Shown piece after piece: positions 13,237-21,220 of a stretch of DNA of 31,999 nucleotides. The stretch covers positions 1 through 31,999 of the forward strand of contig JBAWVR010000004.1 in assembly GCA_037147155.1 (NCBI GenBank), written 5' to 3'. Each line of letters starts with the position of its first letter. Position 1 is the stretch's first letter. The notes under the pieces are model-generated. The model did no database searches. It was not told the DNA's origin and was given only the letters and a program-made list of their open reading frames with translations. The DNA is from JBAWVR01 sp037147155 (GTDB lineage Bacteria > Patescibacteriota > Minisyncoccia > Phycocordibacterales > GWA1-40-21). The position numbers and the translations under genes are program-made.

Positions 13237-14106
13237 ATGAAAAAACTGTTGATTACTTTAATATTAACGTGTTTTGCTCTACCCGGCGGTTTTACTCTTG
13301 GCAATTCAACCAGTACACCACAAATTATTTTAACTCCTTCAAGGGTTATCCAAGGCGAACCAGTAAAAGTAACTTTTGAAAATACAAAAATTTCCAATAT
13401 TAAAAGTTTAACTTATGATGGTAAAAAGATTGGAGTGCTTTTATACCAAAATATACCGACAGCCCTAATCGGTGTAGATTTATACAAGAAACCTGGTGAT
13501 TATAAAATTATCGCCAAGCTAAGCAATGGACAAAATCTTCAAGCTATACTATCTGTATCCGCCAGAAAGAAAATTGAGACAGCTATGGCTGTACCAGATC
13601 AACTGGGAGGAAACTCTCCGGCCAATCAAACCAAAGTGGTGGCTCAACTAGTAAATGAAAATACTATTTTGGCAGACTTTTATACTGGCACTAAAGCTTT
13701 TTGGACAGCTAAATTTAACTGGCCAATACTTAATGTTAACGTCACCGATGATTATGGTTACACTAGAATAACCGGCGATTATGATATTGCTCACAAGGGA
13801 GTTGATTTACAGGCTGAGATGGGAACAAAAGTTCGAGCTATGAATCGCGGAGTAGTCCGCATCGCCGAACAGTTTCCGACTTATGGAAAAACCATTGTTG
13901 TAGATCACGGACTTGGACTCTCTACATTTTACATGCATTTATCCAAAATTTATGTTGAGCCAGGACAATTAGTTTTGCCAGGTCAGCTCATCGGTCTATC
14001 TGGTAATACTGGTTACTCTACTGCCCCACACCTTCACATTACAGTGAGAATCAATCAAGTATCCATTGACCCAGTGAAATTTATGAAATTATTTACCCGG
14101 TTGTGA
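13237..14106 (+). CDS. secreted M23 family metallopeptidase (LytM-type)
   Basis: M23 enzymes are zinc endopeptidases that cut peptide cross-links in peptidoglycan, usually outside the membrane. Residues 1 to about 22 form a signal peptide (MKKLLITLILTCFALPGGFTLG). A beta-rich middle region, about 25-110, looks like an Ig-like or CHAP-accessory fold. The C-terminal M23 core has the zinc ligands in AHKGVDLQ (H-x-x-x-D) and HLHITV (H-x-H), with VDHGLGLSTFYMHL between them. All key residues are present, so it should be active. Length is 289 residues. The last codons (TRL) and the TGA stop lie inside the terminal repeat of element B2, so the C-terminus was set by the repeat. Confidence 0.9.
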   Translation: MKKLLITLILTCFALPGGFTLGNSTSTPQIILTPSRVIQGEPVKVTFENTKISNIKSLTYDGKKIGVLLYQNIPTALIGVDLYKKPGDYKIIAKLSNGQNLQAILSVSARKKIETAMAVPDQLGGNSPANQTKVVAQLVNENTILADFYTGTKAFWTAKFNWPILNVNVTDDYGYTRITGDYDIAHKGVDLQAEMGTKVRAMNRGVVRIAEQFPTYGKTIVVDHGLGLSTFYMHLSKIYVEPGQLVLPGQLIGLSGNTGYSTAPHLHITVRINQVSIDPVKFMKLFTRL

Positions 14107-14237
14107 GATTTGGCGTCGTTTTTGAAATTACGTTCGATTATTGCCTTGATAATCTAATTAGCAAAACAGACTTTAGTGTAAAACTAAAGTCTGTTTTAAC
14201 AAAAACAATTTTAACGCCAAATTCTACAACGGGGTTA
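14095..14237. repeat. nested-palindrome repeat family B, copy 2
   Basis: This is an element of about 143 bp with imperfect terminal inverted repeats (ACCCGGTTGTGAGATTTGGC at the left; complement of GTTGTAGAATTTGGCGTT at the right). It has an internal hairpin of AAACAGACTTTAGT and ACTAAAGTCTGTTT around 14164-14196. Its reverse complement aligns end to end with copy 1, sharing TTTGGC-TTAAAATT, AAAACAGACT, GTCTGTTTTGCTAATT, TTTCAAAAACGA and CTCACAACCGG. The left end contains the M23 stop codon; the right end contains the stop codon of the convergent permease gene. Confidence 0.8.
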
Positions 14238-15458
14238 CTCGTACCTCAACGCCTCAATCGGATTTAGTTTTGCTGCCCTGCTAGCTGGATAGTATCCGAA
14301 AGTGATACCGATGAGTGCTGAGATACCAAAGGCTAGTAAGACCGGCGTTAGAGTAACTTTGGCAGTAAGTAGACCAGTTAAAGTAATACCGTAAGCAATG
14401 GCATATCCAACAATCACCCCCATCACTCCACCAACAAAAGTTAACATGGTAGCTTCCACCAAAAATTGAACATTGATATCGTGGCTCTTGGCTCCCACCG
14501 CTTTACGTAAACCAATTTCTCTGGTTCTCTCAGTTACCGTCGTTAGCATCATATTCATAATTCCAATTCCACCGACCAAAAGTGAGATACCGGCTATGGC
14601 TGCCAGAAGATAAGAAATTGTGTCAGTCACGGTTGAAGCTGTGGAAACCAAGTCAGCTTGATTCATTACACTGAAATCCATATTGTCAGTAGTTTTCTTG
14701 TGGCGAGTTAAAAGTAAATCCGTGACGTCAGCTTGAAGCTGATTCATACTATTTGAATCAATAGCTTGAATATTTATTGTACTAACGTACGCATTACCAG
14801 TCAAAAACTTTTGAGCGGAAATAATTGGAATAATAATCTGATCATCAACGCTACCAAAACCAGTTCCACCTTTGGATTTAGTCACACCGACCACAGTAAA
14901 ATTCATGCCTTTAATACGAATAGTTTTTCCGGTCGCTTCTGCCCCCGCACCAAACAAATCATCGCGAGTAGTTGGACCAAGTACCGCTACTTTTTGCATA
15001 CCAGTATTTTGTTCATCAGTAATAAATGAACCTTCTTCCATCTCTACACTTTTGACTGAAACATAATCTGGGGTGGTACCGATAATAGAAGTATTAGTAT
15101 TAGAACCAGACGCTACCACCTGCTGTCTAGAAGTTACAGTGGGGGCTACAGCTTGGGCTAGGACCATTTGATCTCGAATAGCTTGGACATCAGCATTGGT
15201 CAAAGTTTGTGATGAGCCACGACCACTGGAAACCTGTCCTCGATTATTACCTCCTTGAGCTCCAGGTTGAATCATGATCAAGTTGGAACCCAGAGCTGAA
15301 ATATTGGCCTGGATGCTATCTTGTGCCCCCTGACCGACAGCGAGCATAGCAATCACTGAAGCAATACCAATCACGATACCCAAAACTGTCAGTCCGGAGC
15401 GAACCTTGTTAGACAAGAGAGCGATAGATGTTTCTTCAAAAATATCTCTTATGGTCAT
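14235..15458 (-). CDS. MacB-like ABC transporter permease
   Basis: This is the membrane subunit of a MacB-type mechanotransmission exporter. The N-terminal TM1 region (LLSNKVRSGLTVLGIVIGIASVIAMLAVGQGA) is the classic MacB_PCD start. A large extracytoplasmic domain follows, about residues 50-280, including a Gly/Asn/Ser-rich insert (GAQGGNNRGQVSSGRGSS). Three C-terminal helices (FtsX domain) contain ERTREIGLRKAVGAK. The 407-residue length is standard for a permease without a fused ATPase. The ATPase gene lies just upstream with a 3-base gap and the HlyD-like adaptor before that. The stop codon is embedded in repeat B2. MacB systems export peptides, lipoproteins or antibiotics; here the substrate is unknown. 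Confidence 0.92.
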   Translation of the reverse strand: MTIRDIFEETSIALLSNKVRSGLTVLGIVIGIASVIAMLAVGQGAQDSIQANISALGSNLIMIQPGAQGGNNRGQVSSGRGSSQTLTNADVQAIRDQMVLAQAVAPTVTSRQQVVASGSNTNTSIIGTTPDYVSVKSVEMEEGSFITDEQNTGMQKVAVLGPTTRDDLFGAGAEATGKTIRIKGMNFTVVGVTKSKGGTGFGSVDDQIIIPIISAQKFLTGNAYVSTINIQAIDSNSMNQLQADVTDLLLTRHKKTTDNMDFSVMNQADLVSTASTVTDTISYLLAAIAGISLLVGGIGIMNMMLTTVTERTREIGLRKAVGAKSHDINVQFLVEATMLTFVGGVMGVIVGYAIAYGITLTGLLTAKVTLTPVLLAFGISALIGITFGYYPASRAAKLNPIEALRYE

Positions 15459-15461
15459 AAA

Positions 15462-16175
15462 TTATTTGGTTACGTGAATATGGCGTTTCTTGGTATTTTT
15501 CTCATCTGACAAAATCTGTCCATCACGAATATGAATAATTCGATCGGCATGTTCCGCTACATCCAATTCGTGAGTAATGAGAATAATTGTTCGACCCAAT
15601 TCTTCATTGAGTTTTTGAAAAGTCCCCAAAACAATCTCCCCTGTTTTTGTATCCAAGTTTCCTGTTGGTTCGTCGGCCATAATCAGATGTGGATTATTGA
15701 CTAGGGCGCGAGCAATCGCCACGCGTTGAATCTGACCACCAGACAATTGGTTAGATAAATGATTCCAACGGTTCTCATCCATACCGGCCAGTCTAAGTGA
15801 TTCTTCAGCACGAGCTCGACGCTCTGTCGGACTAACTTCTGGATCATAGACCAAAGGCAACATCACATTACGTAAAACTGAGGTTCTGGACAAAAGGTTG
15901 AAGGCTTGAAAGACGAAACCGATCTTGCGACCACGAATATCTGCCAATTCATCATCAGACAATTTTGATACGTCGGTATTGTCTAGAATATATTCACCCG
16001 AAGTCGGAGTATCTAGTGCTCCCAAAATATGCATAAGGGTGGATTTTCCAGAACCAGACGGTCCCATGATGGCCACAAATTCCCCGTCTTTAATTTTGAA
16101 AGATACACCGCGTAGAGCCAGAGTTTTTTCATCACCGTTAGTATAAACCTTGGTTATGTTTTTACATTCAATCAT
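15462..16175 (-). CDS. MacB/LolD-type ABC transporter ATPase
   Basis: This is the ATP-binding subunit that partners the permease immediately downstream. All nucleotide-binding motifs are intact: Walker A GPSGSGKST (38-46), Q-loop at Q90 (FVFQAFNLL), signature LSGGQIQR (144-151), Walker B LIMADEP (164-170) and switch His in LITHELDVAEHADR. The 237-residue length fits stand-alone MacB-type ATPases. It lies 5 bases after the adaptor gene. The tight spacing of adaptor, ATPase and permease indicates co-translation and a single complex in the cytoplasmic membrane. Confidence 0.95.
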   Translation of the reverse strand: MIECKNITKVYTNGDEKTLALRGVSFKIKDGEFVAIMGPSGSGKSTLMHILGALDTPTSGEYILDNTDVSKLSDDELADIRGRKIGFVFQAFNLLSRTSVLRNVMLPLVYDPEVSPTERRARAEESLRLAGMDENRWNHLSNQLSGGQIQRVAIARALVNNPHLIMADEPTGNLDTKTGEIVLGTFQKLNEELGRTIILITHELDVAEHADRIIHIRDGQILSDEKNTKKRHIHVTK

Positions 16176-16180
16176 AATTT

Positions 16181-18067
16181 TTATGGGAGACGAATTCCAC
16201 CAAAACCACCACCTTTATTTGTACCTGTGGAAGTAGTAACAGTTGTGGCTGTGGTACTAACCGCTTTAGAAACAACATAATCCCCTTCAGATAGACCAGA
16301 AATAATTTCTGTCATGACTCCGTTTGATGAACCAATTATTATTGGTTGTTGAACTGGAGTCACACGAGTAGAAACTTGTTGGCCTACAGCGGTTTTTCCT
16401 CCTGTACTCATGCGAGTTGAGGAAGCAAAATTAGCAAAGTTTCTTGTAGTGGTGCTAGTAGTAGAAAAATCACGAGTAGAAGAAGCAAATCTATTACCAA
16501 AAGCTCTGGTAGATGAACCAAATTGACTGTTAGTAATTGTCCCGACCACAGAGACTCCTGGTAAGATTTGAACATAGCTTTTACCATTAGTAGTTTTCAC
16601 TGCCCCACTAGCTACACGCAATACACCAGTTTTAGTATCGGTGACAATTGTGGCCGAGACACTCATACCTGGTTTAACTCTATCATCTTGAGTACTCAAA
16701 CCAATCTGAATACCATAAGTCACAACACCCTGAGAGACTGTGCCCATGGAATCAGTTTCAATTATATTTCCGTTGATTGTCAGACCTGGCACGGCGTCAA
16801 AAGTCAGAGCAACATTTTGACCAATATTTACTTTAGCAAAATCCACCTCATTCAAAGAAATCTTGGCAATAGTTTGTTTGGCGAGAACAGTAGCGATAGC
16901 AGTGCTTGGAGAAACTGTATCACCTGACTCAATATTTACAGCGGACAATGTGCCAGAAAAAGGAGCAACAATTGTGTAGTATGACAAATTATCCTTTGCG
17001 TCTTGCAGGTTAGCTTCTTTTTGAGCGACAGTATTTTCCTGACTCTTTATATCAATAGGATTTGATAATGTTGCATCAGCTAAGGAATTTTTGGCATTAT
17101 TAATCGATTGCAGACTACCATTTATACTCGAAAGAAAATTATTTAGCTTACCGGTAGCTGTTCCAATATTTGTCTGATAAGTTAATATTTGCTGATTAAC
17201 AGTTATACGACGATTACTTTTTGAAGCAACGTCTCTTATGTCACTCACTAGGGCATCAAGCATGTTTTGTTCGCTCTTGATTGCTTGAGCAATTAATTCA
17301 GTAGTTTTCTGAGTCATATTTAAAGCAGTAACAACTTCTTCTGGTGTAGCGTTAACTGGCAAAACTCTATATTTTGCAAAACTCGGGTCATAATTATCTT
17401 TTGCAATTTTATAATCACCCTCAGATCTTGTTGACAAAGAATTTAACTCGTCCTTAAAATCTGAACTGGCGATATTACTAAACTCAAAAACATTACTACG
17501 ACCATAGTCTGAAACAGTAGAATCGTAAAGAACAGATCGTGACAACTCAATAATATTTGGCAACTCTAAAAACACATCGGATATCTTGCTGTAGGCATCT
17601 TTATATGACTGATCAAGATTATTACTAATAGTATCATTACTTGAAGTTTGGTTGCGTTGGAGTTTTTCTAATGATATTTGAGCACTTTCCAATGCTATTT
17701 GTGCGTCACGTACTGAACGCTGAGCATCTTTGGAGTCTAAATATGCCAGAGCCTGCCCCTTGTAAACCTGCTGACCAGCTTTCACATTAACGTAGGTAAC
17801 CGTGCCGGAAACTTTTGGTTTAATGTCAACTTCCTGATTGGAATAAATTTGTCCTGAACCAGTGATACTGGTCACAATATCCCCACGAGTAACACGAGTC
17901 ATCATGTATTGAGTCGGTGCGAAAGCGGTTGAGATTTTTCCATAAGCATAATAAGCACAAAACAAAAGTACGAGAATAATAATCACTGACCAGATTCGGT
18001 GCTCTTTCCAAAACTTTTTCAAAAAAACTGTGACACTACTATAACCAGCTAAAAATTTGTTTTTCAT
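16181..18067 (-). CDS. HlyD/MacA-like periplasmic adaptor with SSTR-rich insert
   Basis: This is the extracytoplasmic adaptor (membrane fusion protein) of the exporter. It has an N-terminal transmembrane helix at about 27-45, then a half-lipoyl segment (VSGTVTYVNVKAGQQVYKGQALAYLD) and a long helical/coiled hairpin of about residues 110-360. The second half-lipoyl is YYTIVAPFSGTLSAVNIESGDTV, followed by a beta-barrel (QNVALTFDAVPGL, RVKPGMSVSATIV). At 628 residues it is much longer than typical MacA (about 370). The excess lies in the helical hairpin and in a C-terminal Ser/Thr/Arg/Phe tract with repeated SSTR units. The C-terminus is Gly-rich. It lies 8 bases after the DUF5666-like gene. Confidence 0.88.
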   Translation of the reverse strand: MKNKFLAGYSSVTVFLKKFWKEHRIWSVIIILVLLFCAYYAYGKISTAFAPTQYMMTRVTRGDIVTSITGSGQIYSNQEVDIKPKVSGTVTYVNVKAGQQVYKGQALAYLDSKDAQRSVRDAQIALESAQISLEKLQRNQTSSNDTISNNLDQSYKDAYSKISDVFLELPNIIELSRSVLYDSTVSDYGRSNVFEFSNIASSDFKDELNSLSTRSEGDYKIAKDNYDPSFAKYRVLPVNATPEEVVTALNMTQKTTELIAQAIKSEQNMLDALVSDIRDVASKSNRRITVNQQILTYQTNIGTATGKLNNFLSSINGSLQSINNAKNSLADATLSNPIDIKSQENTVAQKEANLQDAKDNLSYYTIVAPFSGTLSAVNIESGDTVSPSTAIATVLAKQTIAKISLNEVDFAKVNIGQNVALTFDAVPGLTINGNIIETDSMGTVSQGVVTYGIQIGLSTQDDRVKPGMSVSATIVTDTKTGVLRVASGAVKTTNGKSYVQILPGVSVVGTITNSQFGSSTRAFGNRFASSTRDFSTTSTTTRNFANFASSTRMSTGGKTAVGQQVSTRVTPVQQPIIIGSSNGVMTEIISGLSEGDYVVSKAVSTTATTVTTSTGTNKGGGFGGIRLP

Positions 18068-18075
18068 GTTTAATA

Positions 18076-18585
18076 TTATTTTCTTTTAGAATTAGTAGCA
18101 TTCATCATTTTGCTCTGAGGATTAAAGTCATCTGGCATAACTCGAATGAGTTTTGCCGTAACAGAACCATCAGTGCTTGGAGCACCAAAAACTGCCACGT
18201 TCTGACCTATCTTAACGTCACTTAGTTTTAGAGAATCATTACCAAACTTTATGATTGTTTGACCATCAATAGAGATTAATTTTTCCACATTATTTAAGTC
18301 ACCAACAACAATGGTACTTGAAGCAATCGATACAACTTTACCAACAGCTCCAAATGAACGGATATCTTCACGTGGGTCAAAACCAAAACCAGGCATCATA
18401 TTTGCTCCACGACCAAGAAACATTTTTTCATAACGATCAGCATAACCATTTTTAAAATCTGCATGTTTGGCCCCGACTGCCATACCCGAAAAGAAGATAA
18501 CCGCCATAAATAACACGAGAGCAATTACAGACAGACTCCAAACTACCCACTTGGTAGCAAATATTTTTTTGTAATCAAATATCAT
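18076..18585 (-). CDS. membrane-anchored DUF5666-like protein
   Basis: A single N-terminal transmembrane helix (about residues 14-37) anchors an extracytoplasmic beta-rich domain. That domain, about 78-150, has the DUF5666 pattern: GKVVSIASSTIVVGD, EKLISIDGQTIIKFG, LKLSDVKIGQNVAVFGAPSTDGSVTAKLIRV. The family is an OB-like fold of unknown function, common next to sigma factors and transporters. A Met/Gly/Phe-rich linker lies between helix and domain. It is the third gene of the sigma-factor/exporter operon, so it may act as a ligand-binding or stress-sensing accessory. The assignment to DUF5666 is by pattern. Confidence 0.7.
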   Translation of the reverse strand: MIFDYKKIFATKWVVWSLSVIALVLFMAVIFFSGMAVGAKHADFKNGYADRYEKMFLGRGANMMPGFGFDPREDIRSFGAVGKVVSIASSTIVVGDLNNVEKLISIDGQTIIKFGNDSLKLSDVKIGQNVAVFGAPSTDGSVTAKLIRVMPDDFNPQSKMMNATNSKRK

Positions 18586-18602
18586 ATAAATATATTTAGA
18601 CT

Positions 18603-19004
18603 TTAATTAATAATATTAAACTTAAAACTGCTATCTCGAACCACCAACAAATTCTTGACTGACAATACAATTAAAATTAAGCTAACCAAAACGGCTGACG
18701 AACTAATAAAGGGTACACTCTCAATCACAGAAACAGTGAATTCTTTCCAGAAACTAAGGATTGTTGCTCCGTCAGTAAAAACTAGAGACAACATAGTCCA
18801 TAAGCCGGTTTGGCTGGCGTCTTGATAGATCCACAATCCTGAACCAAACACCGCGAGAATAGCTAAAACTAAAAATGAATATGAAAAAACCGACTCAAGG
18901 AGAGCCTGTCTTTTTTCGGCTTGTCTTACGCGCATCAAAACGCGGTCTGACAGACTACTTGAAACTTCATAAGTTTTTAGATATTTCCCCATTTTGGTTT
19001 CCAT
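18603..19004 (-). CDS. two-helix membrane protein, likely anti-sigma factor
   Basis: The 133-residue product has a charged N-terminal cytoplasmic part (residues 1 to about 38, LSDRVLMRVRQAEKRQ). Two hydrophobic helices follow (about 40-60 and 95-117) around an extracytoplasmic loop. No enzyme motif is seen. It is encoded 36 bases after the sigma factor gene on the same strand. ECF-type sigma factors are usually followed by a membrane anti-sigma protein whose cytoplasmic N-terminus holds the sigma factor, and size, topology and position fit that role. No zinc-binding H-x-x-x-C-x-x-C motif is present, so it would not be a ZAS-type anti-sigma. The function is inferred from context. Confidence 0.6.
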   Translation of the reverse strand: METKMGKYLKTYEVSSSLSDRVLMRVRQAEKRQALLESVFSYSFLVLAILAVFGSGLWIYQDASQTGLWTMLSLVFTDGATILSFWKEFTVSVIESVPFISSSAVLVSLILIVLSVKNLLVVRDSSFKFNIIN

Positions 19005-19040
19005 ACTTTTATATACGTGTTAAATGTTAATTTTGGTGCA

Positions 19041-19601
19041 TTATATGAGACCTTGCGGCCAAAGGTCTTTAATCTTATCCAGTGAGCGTCGATATATACT
19101 TTTTACTGTGTTTAAAGGTTTATCTATGGCTTCACTAATTTCGGCAAATGTCAGTTCTTCTTCTAGATGCAAAAGCAGAATGGTCTGCTCTATCGAAGAT
19201 AGTTTGGCCACTTCTTCATCAAATTTCTCTCGTAAAAACTTTTGATCAAATAAATCTTCTGGGCTAGGTAGATCTCCTACCAAAGTACTGGCAAAACTTT
19301 CATCCGGAGTATCCAGCTGAGAAAAAACAACTGCCCTATTCTTTCTTTGCCAATCAATCACTGTGTTTCTGGCAATAGTCAAAATCCAGGTGGAGAATTT
19401 CTTATCAGTATCAAAATACCGCAGATTTTTCCAAACCTTCAAAAACGTCTCTTGAAGCAAATCGTCTGCTGAGTTTTTATCTCCAGAATATCTAATGATA
19501 AAGTTGTAGGTATATTTAATATAGCGGTTCATCAAAACAGCAAAAAACTGCTCCTCTCCATTTAAATATCTTTCAATAAGTTCCTGGTCTGACTCAGCCA
19601 T
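19041..19601 (-). CDS. RNA polymerase sigma-70 family factor (ECF type)
   Basis: This alternative sigma factor has only regions 2 and 4. Region 2 covers about residues 20-95 and includes SADDLLQETFLKVWKNL and FSTWILTIARNTVIDWQR. Region 4 (about 135-183) contains LSSIEQTILLLHLEEELTFAEISEAI and a helix-turn-helix, LNTVKSIYRRSLDKIKDL. The 186-residue length and missing regions 1 and 3 mark it as an ECF/SigW-like factor. I choose ATG 19601 over the frame to 19637 because an extended -10 (TGT TATATT) is placed for a leaderless start there. It is the first gene of an apparent six-gene operon and may activate its own promoter, which has no standard -35. Confidence 0.92.
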   Translation of the reverse strand: MAESDQELIERYLNGEEQFFAVLMNRYIKYTYNFIIRYSGDKNSADDLLQETFLKVWKNLRYFDTDKKFSTWILTIARNTVIDWQRKNRAVVFSQLDTPDESFASTLVGDLPSPEDLFDQKFLREKFDEEVAKLSSIEQTILLLHLEEELTFAEISEAIDKPLNTVKSIYRRSLDKIKDLWPQGLI

Positions 19602-19608
19602 ATACAAT

Positions 19609-19617
19609 AATATAACA
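19609..19617 (-). promoter_or_regulatory. extended -10 of the sigma-factor operon, leaderless
   Basis: Minus-strand TGT plus TATATT (box at plus 19609-19614), 7 bases before ATG 19601. No clear TTGACA-like -35 is seen at 16-18 bases. Confidence 0.5.
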
Positions 19618-19730
19618 TAATTAGCACTAGGTAACACAATTAAGTTAATGGCACCAATTTACCTTTTTGTAACGTATATTAATTGTATGGAATAAGAAAT
19701 ATTGATCATATTTCAATTATTAATCTTTAA

Positions 19731-19739
19731 TGATAAAAT
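19731..19739 (+). promoter_or_regulatory. extended -10 of the first glycosyltransferase gene, leaderless
   Basis: TGA plus TAAAAT (19734-19739). ATG 19747 is 7 bases beyond the box, so the mRNA would begin at the start codon. This also fixes the start at 19747 rather than 19702. Confidence 0.55.
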
Positions 19740-19746
19740 TAACCCC

Positions 19747-20454
19747 ATGAAAATCAGCCTGATCATCCCGGCTCATAATGAAGAAAAGTATCTTGGGCGC
19801 TGTCTCAAAAGTGTCACCGAACATGCTAAGGATCTCTTTGAGATTATTGTCATTGATAATGCCAGCAAGGACAAGACCAGCGAAGTGGCCAAAGCTTTTC
19901 CTGGTGTTCGCGTAGTACTAGAAAGCAAAAAAGGACTAACCAAAGCTCGCCAACGCGGACTTCTGGAGGCTAAAGGTGATATCTTGGCCTATATTGATGC
20001 CGATACCTATGTCTCAGAGAACTGGTTTAGCGTTATCAAACGCGAATTTGCCAAAAATAAAAACCTGGCTTGTCTTAGTGGCCCATACAAATATTACGAT
20101 ATTCCAAAACTGCACCAAATTTTTGTCTCAGTCTACTGGTATTTTGGCTATATAACTTACCTCTTTACCAATTACATGATTGTAGGCGGCAACTTTGCCA
20201 TCCGCAAAGATGTAATTGAAAAAATGGGCGGGTTTGATACCACCATTGAATTTTACGGTGAAGATACCAATGTGGCTCGTCGCGCCAAAGAACACGGTAA
20301 GGTAAAATTTGATTTTGATTTCTTTATTCACACTTCGGGCCGCCGTTTTGCTGGCCAGGGTTTGGCTAATACCGCTTGGGTCTATGTTATAAACTTCTTT
20401 TCTGAAGTTTTTCGACACAAACCAATTACTAAAGAATACACAGATATTCGCTAA
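19747..20454 (+). CDS. family 2 glycosyltransferase
   Basis: GT2 enzymes transfer sugars from nucleotide-sugar donors in polysaccharide or lipid glycosylation at the cytoplasmic face of the membrane. The N-terminal nucleotide-binding fold is clear: MKISLIIPAHNEEKYL, IIVIDNASKDKT, then the metal-binding DIDADT-type motif (AYIDADTYV). The acceptor region has MGGFDTTIEFYGEDTNVARRAKEHG with the catalytic-base type ED. A hydrophobic stretch around SVYWYFGYITYLFTNYMIVGG may lie on the membrane. Length is 235 residues. It ends 9 bases before a second, related GT2 gene and both close with a similar ...I-R end, suggesting a tandem duplication followed by divergence. Donor and acceptor are unknown. Confidence 0.9.
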   Translation: MKISLIIPAHNEEKYLGRCLKSVTEHAKDLFEIIVIDNASKDKTSEVAKAFPGVRVVLESKKGLTKARQRGLLEAKGDILAYIDADTYVSENWFSVIKREFAKNKNLACLSGPYKYYDIPKLHQIFVSVYWYFGYITYLFTNYMIVGGNFAIRKDVIEKMGGFDTTIEFYGEDTNVARRAKEHGKVKFDFDFFIHTSGRRFAGQGLANTAWVYVINFFSEVFRHKPITKEYTDIR

Positions 20455-20463
20455 TTTATAATT

Positions 20464-21180
20464 ATGATTTCTTTTATTATTCCCACTCTTAATGAGGAAA
20501 AGTGTTTAGACAAGATTTTGAGTAACCTAGCGAGTTATACCGGCGACAAAGAAATTATTGTTTCCGACGGTAACAGTAAGGACAGGACCGTAGAAATAGC
20601 TAAAAAATACACCGACAAAGTTTATGTCTATACTGGTCAAGCTCGTCAAACTATTGGTATGGGAAAAAATCTTGGAGCTGAACATGCTGTTGGTGAATTC
20701 TTACTGTTTCTAGACACTGATGTACGAGTGCCAGATATTAATACTTTTCTACCAAAAGCTTTGGCCAAATTTGCTGACCCAAAACTTCTCGCTATTGGCG
20801 CACGACTAAAAGTGGAGAAAGAGCACGAAACATGGGCAGACCTAATTGTTTTTTCTATCGTCAATATTGTTTTCTGGTTACAGAACAATGTTCTTGGTCG
20901 CGGGGCGATGTCTGGAGAGTTCCAGATGTTTCGTACAGAAGCCTTTAGAAAAATTGGCGGCTATAATCCAAAACTAGTAGTAACCGAGGATCAGGAAATA
21001 TTTGCTAACTTGGCCAAAATCGGCAAGACTCGAGTTTTCTGGGATACACTAGTCTATCACTCTGGTCGTCGGGCGCACAAACTCGGTTGGCCAAAACTTC
21101 TCTGGCAATGGACGGCCAATTATTTCAGCGTTTTTATTTTCAAAAAATCGGTGAGTGATGAGTGGAAACCAATTAGATAA
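20464..21180 (+). CDS. family 2 glycosyltransferase, paralogue of the upstream gene
   Basis: The 238-residue product has the GT2 layout: MISFIIPTLNEEKCLDKIL, EIIVSDGNSKDRTVEIAKKY, the metal-binding LFLDTDVRVP, then KIGGYNPKLVVTEDQEIFANLAKIGKTRVF with its ED pair. A hydrophobic segment near ADLIVFSIVNIVFWLQNNVLG may be membrane-associated. It shares domain order and the YHSGRR/HTSGRR block with the gene before it, so the two look like diverged tandem copies that could add successive sugars. The 9-base gap implies one transcript; a TATAAT at 20457-20462 is too close to the ATG to serve it leaderlessly. A 13-bp terminator closes the unit. Confidence 0.9.
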   Translation: MISFIIPTLNEEKCLDKILSNLASYTGDKEIIVSDGNSKDRTVEIAKKYTDKVYVYTGQARQTIGMGKNLGAEHAVGEFLLFLDTDVRVPDINTFLPKALAKFADPKLLAIGARLKVEKEHETWADLIVFSIVNIVFWLQNNVLGRGAMSGEFQMFRTEAFRKIGGYNPKLVVTEDQEIFANLAKIGKTRVFWDTLVYHSGRRAHKLGWPKLLWQWTANYFSVFIFKKSVSDEWKPIR

Positions 21181-21184
21181 TTAT

Positions 21185-21213
21185 AAAAACCTCCAGATAA
21201 TCTGGAGGTTTTT
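21185..21213. terminator. 13-bp hairpin, bidirectional terminator
   Basis: AAAAACCTCCAGA (21185-21197) pairs perfectly with TCTGGAGGTTTTT (21201-21213) around a 3-base loop. A/T tracts flank both sides, so it ends both the glycosyltransferase pair and the convergent ATPase gene. Confidence 0.85.
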
Positions 21214-21220
21214 GTTAAAT

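Noticed and set aside
20457..20462. TATAAT before the second glycosyltransferase as its own leaderless promoter
   Set aside because: The box ends one base before the ATG, so transcription would start inside the gene. Co-transcription with the upstream gene is simpler.
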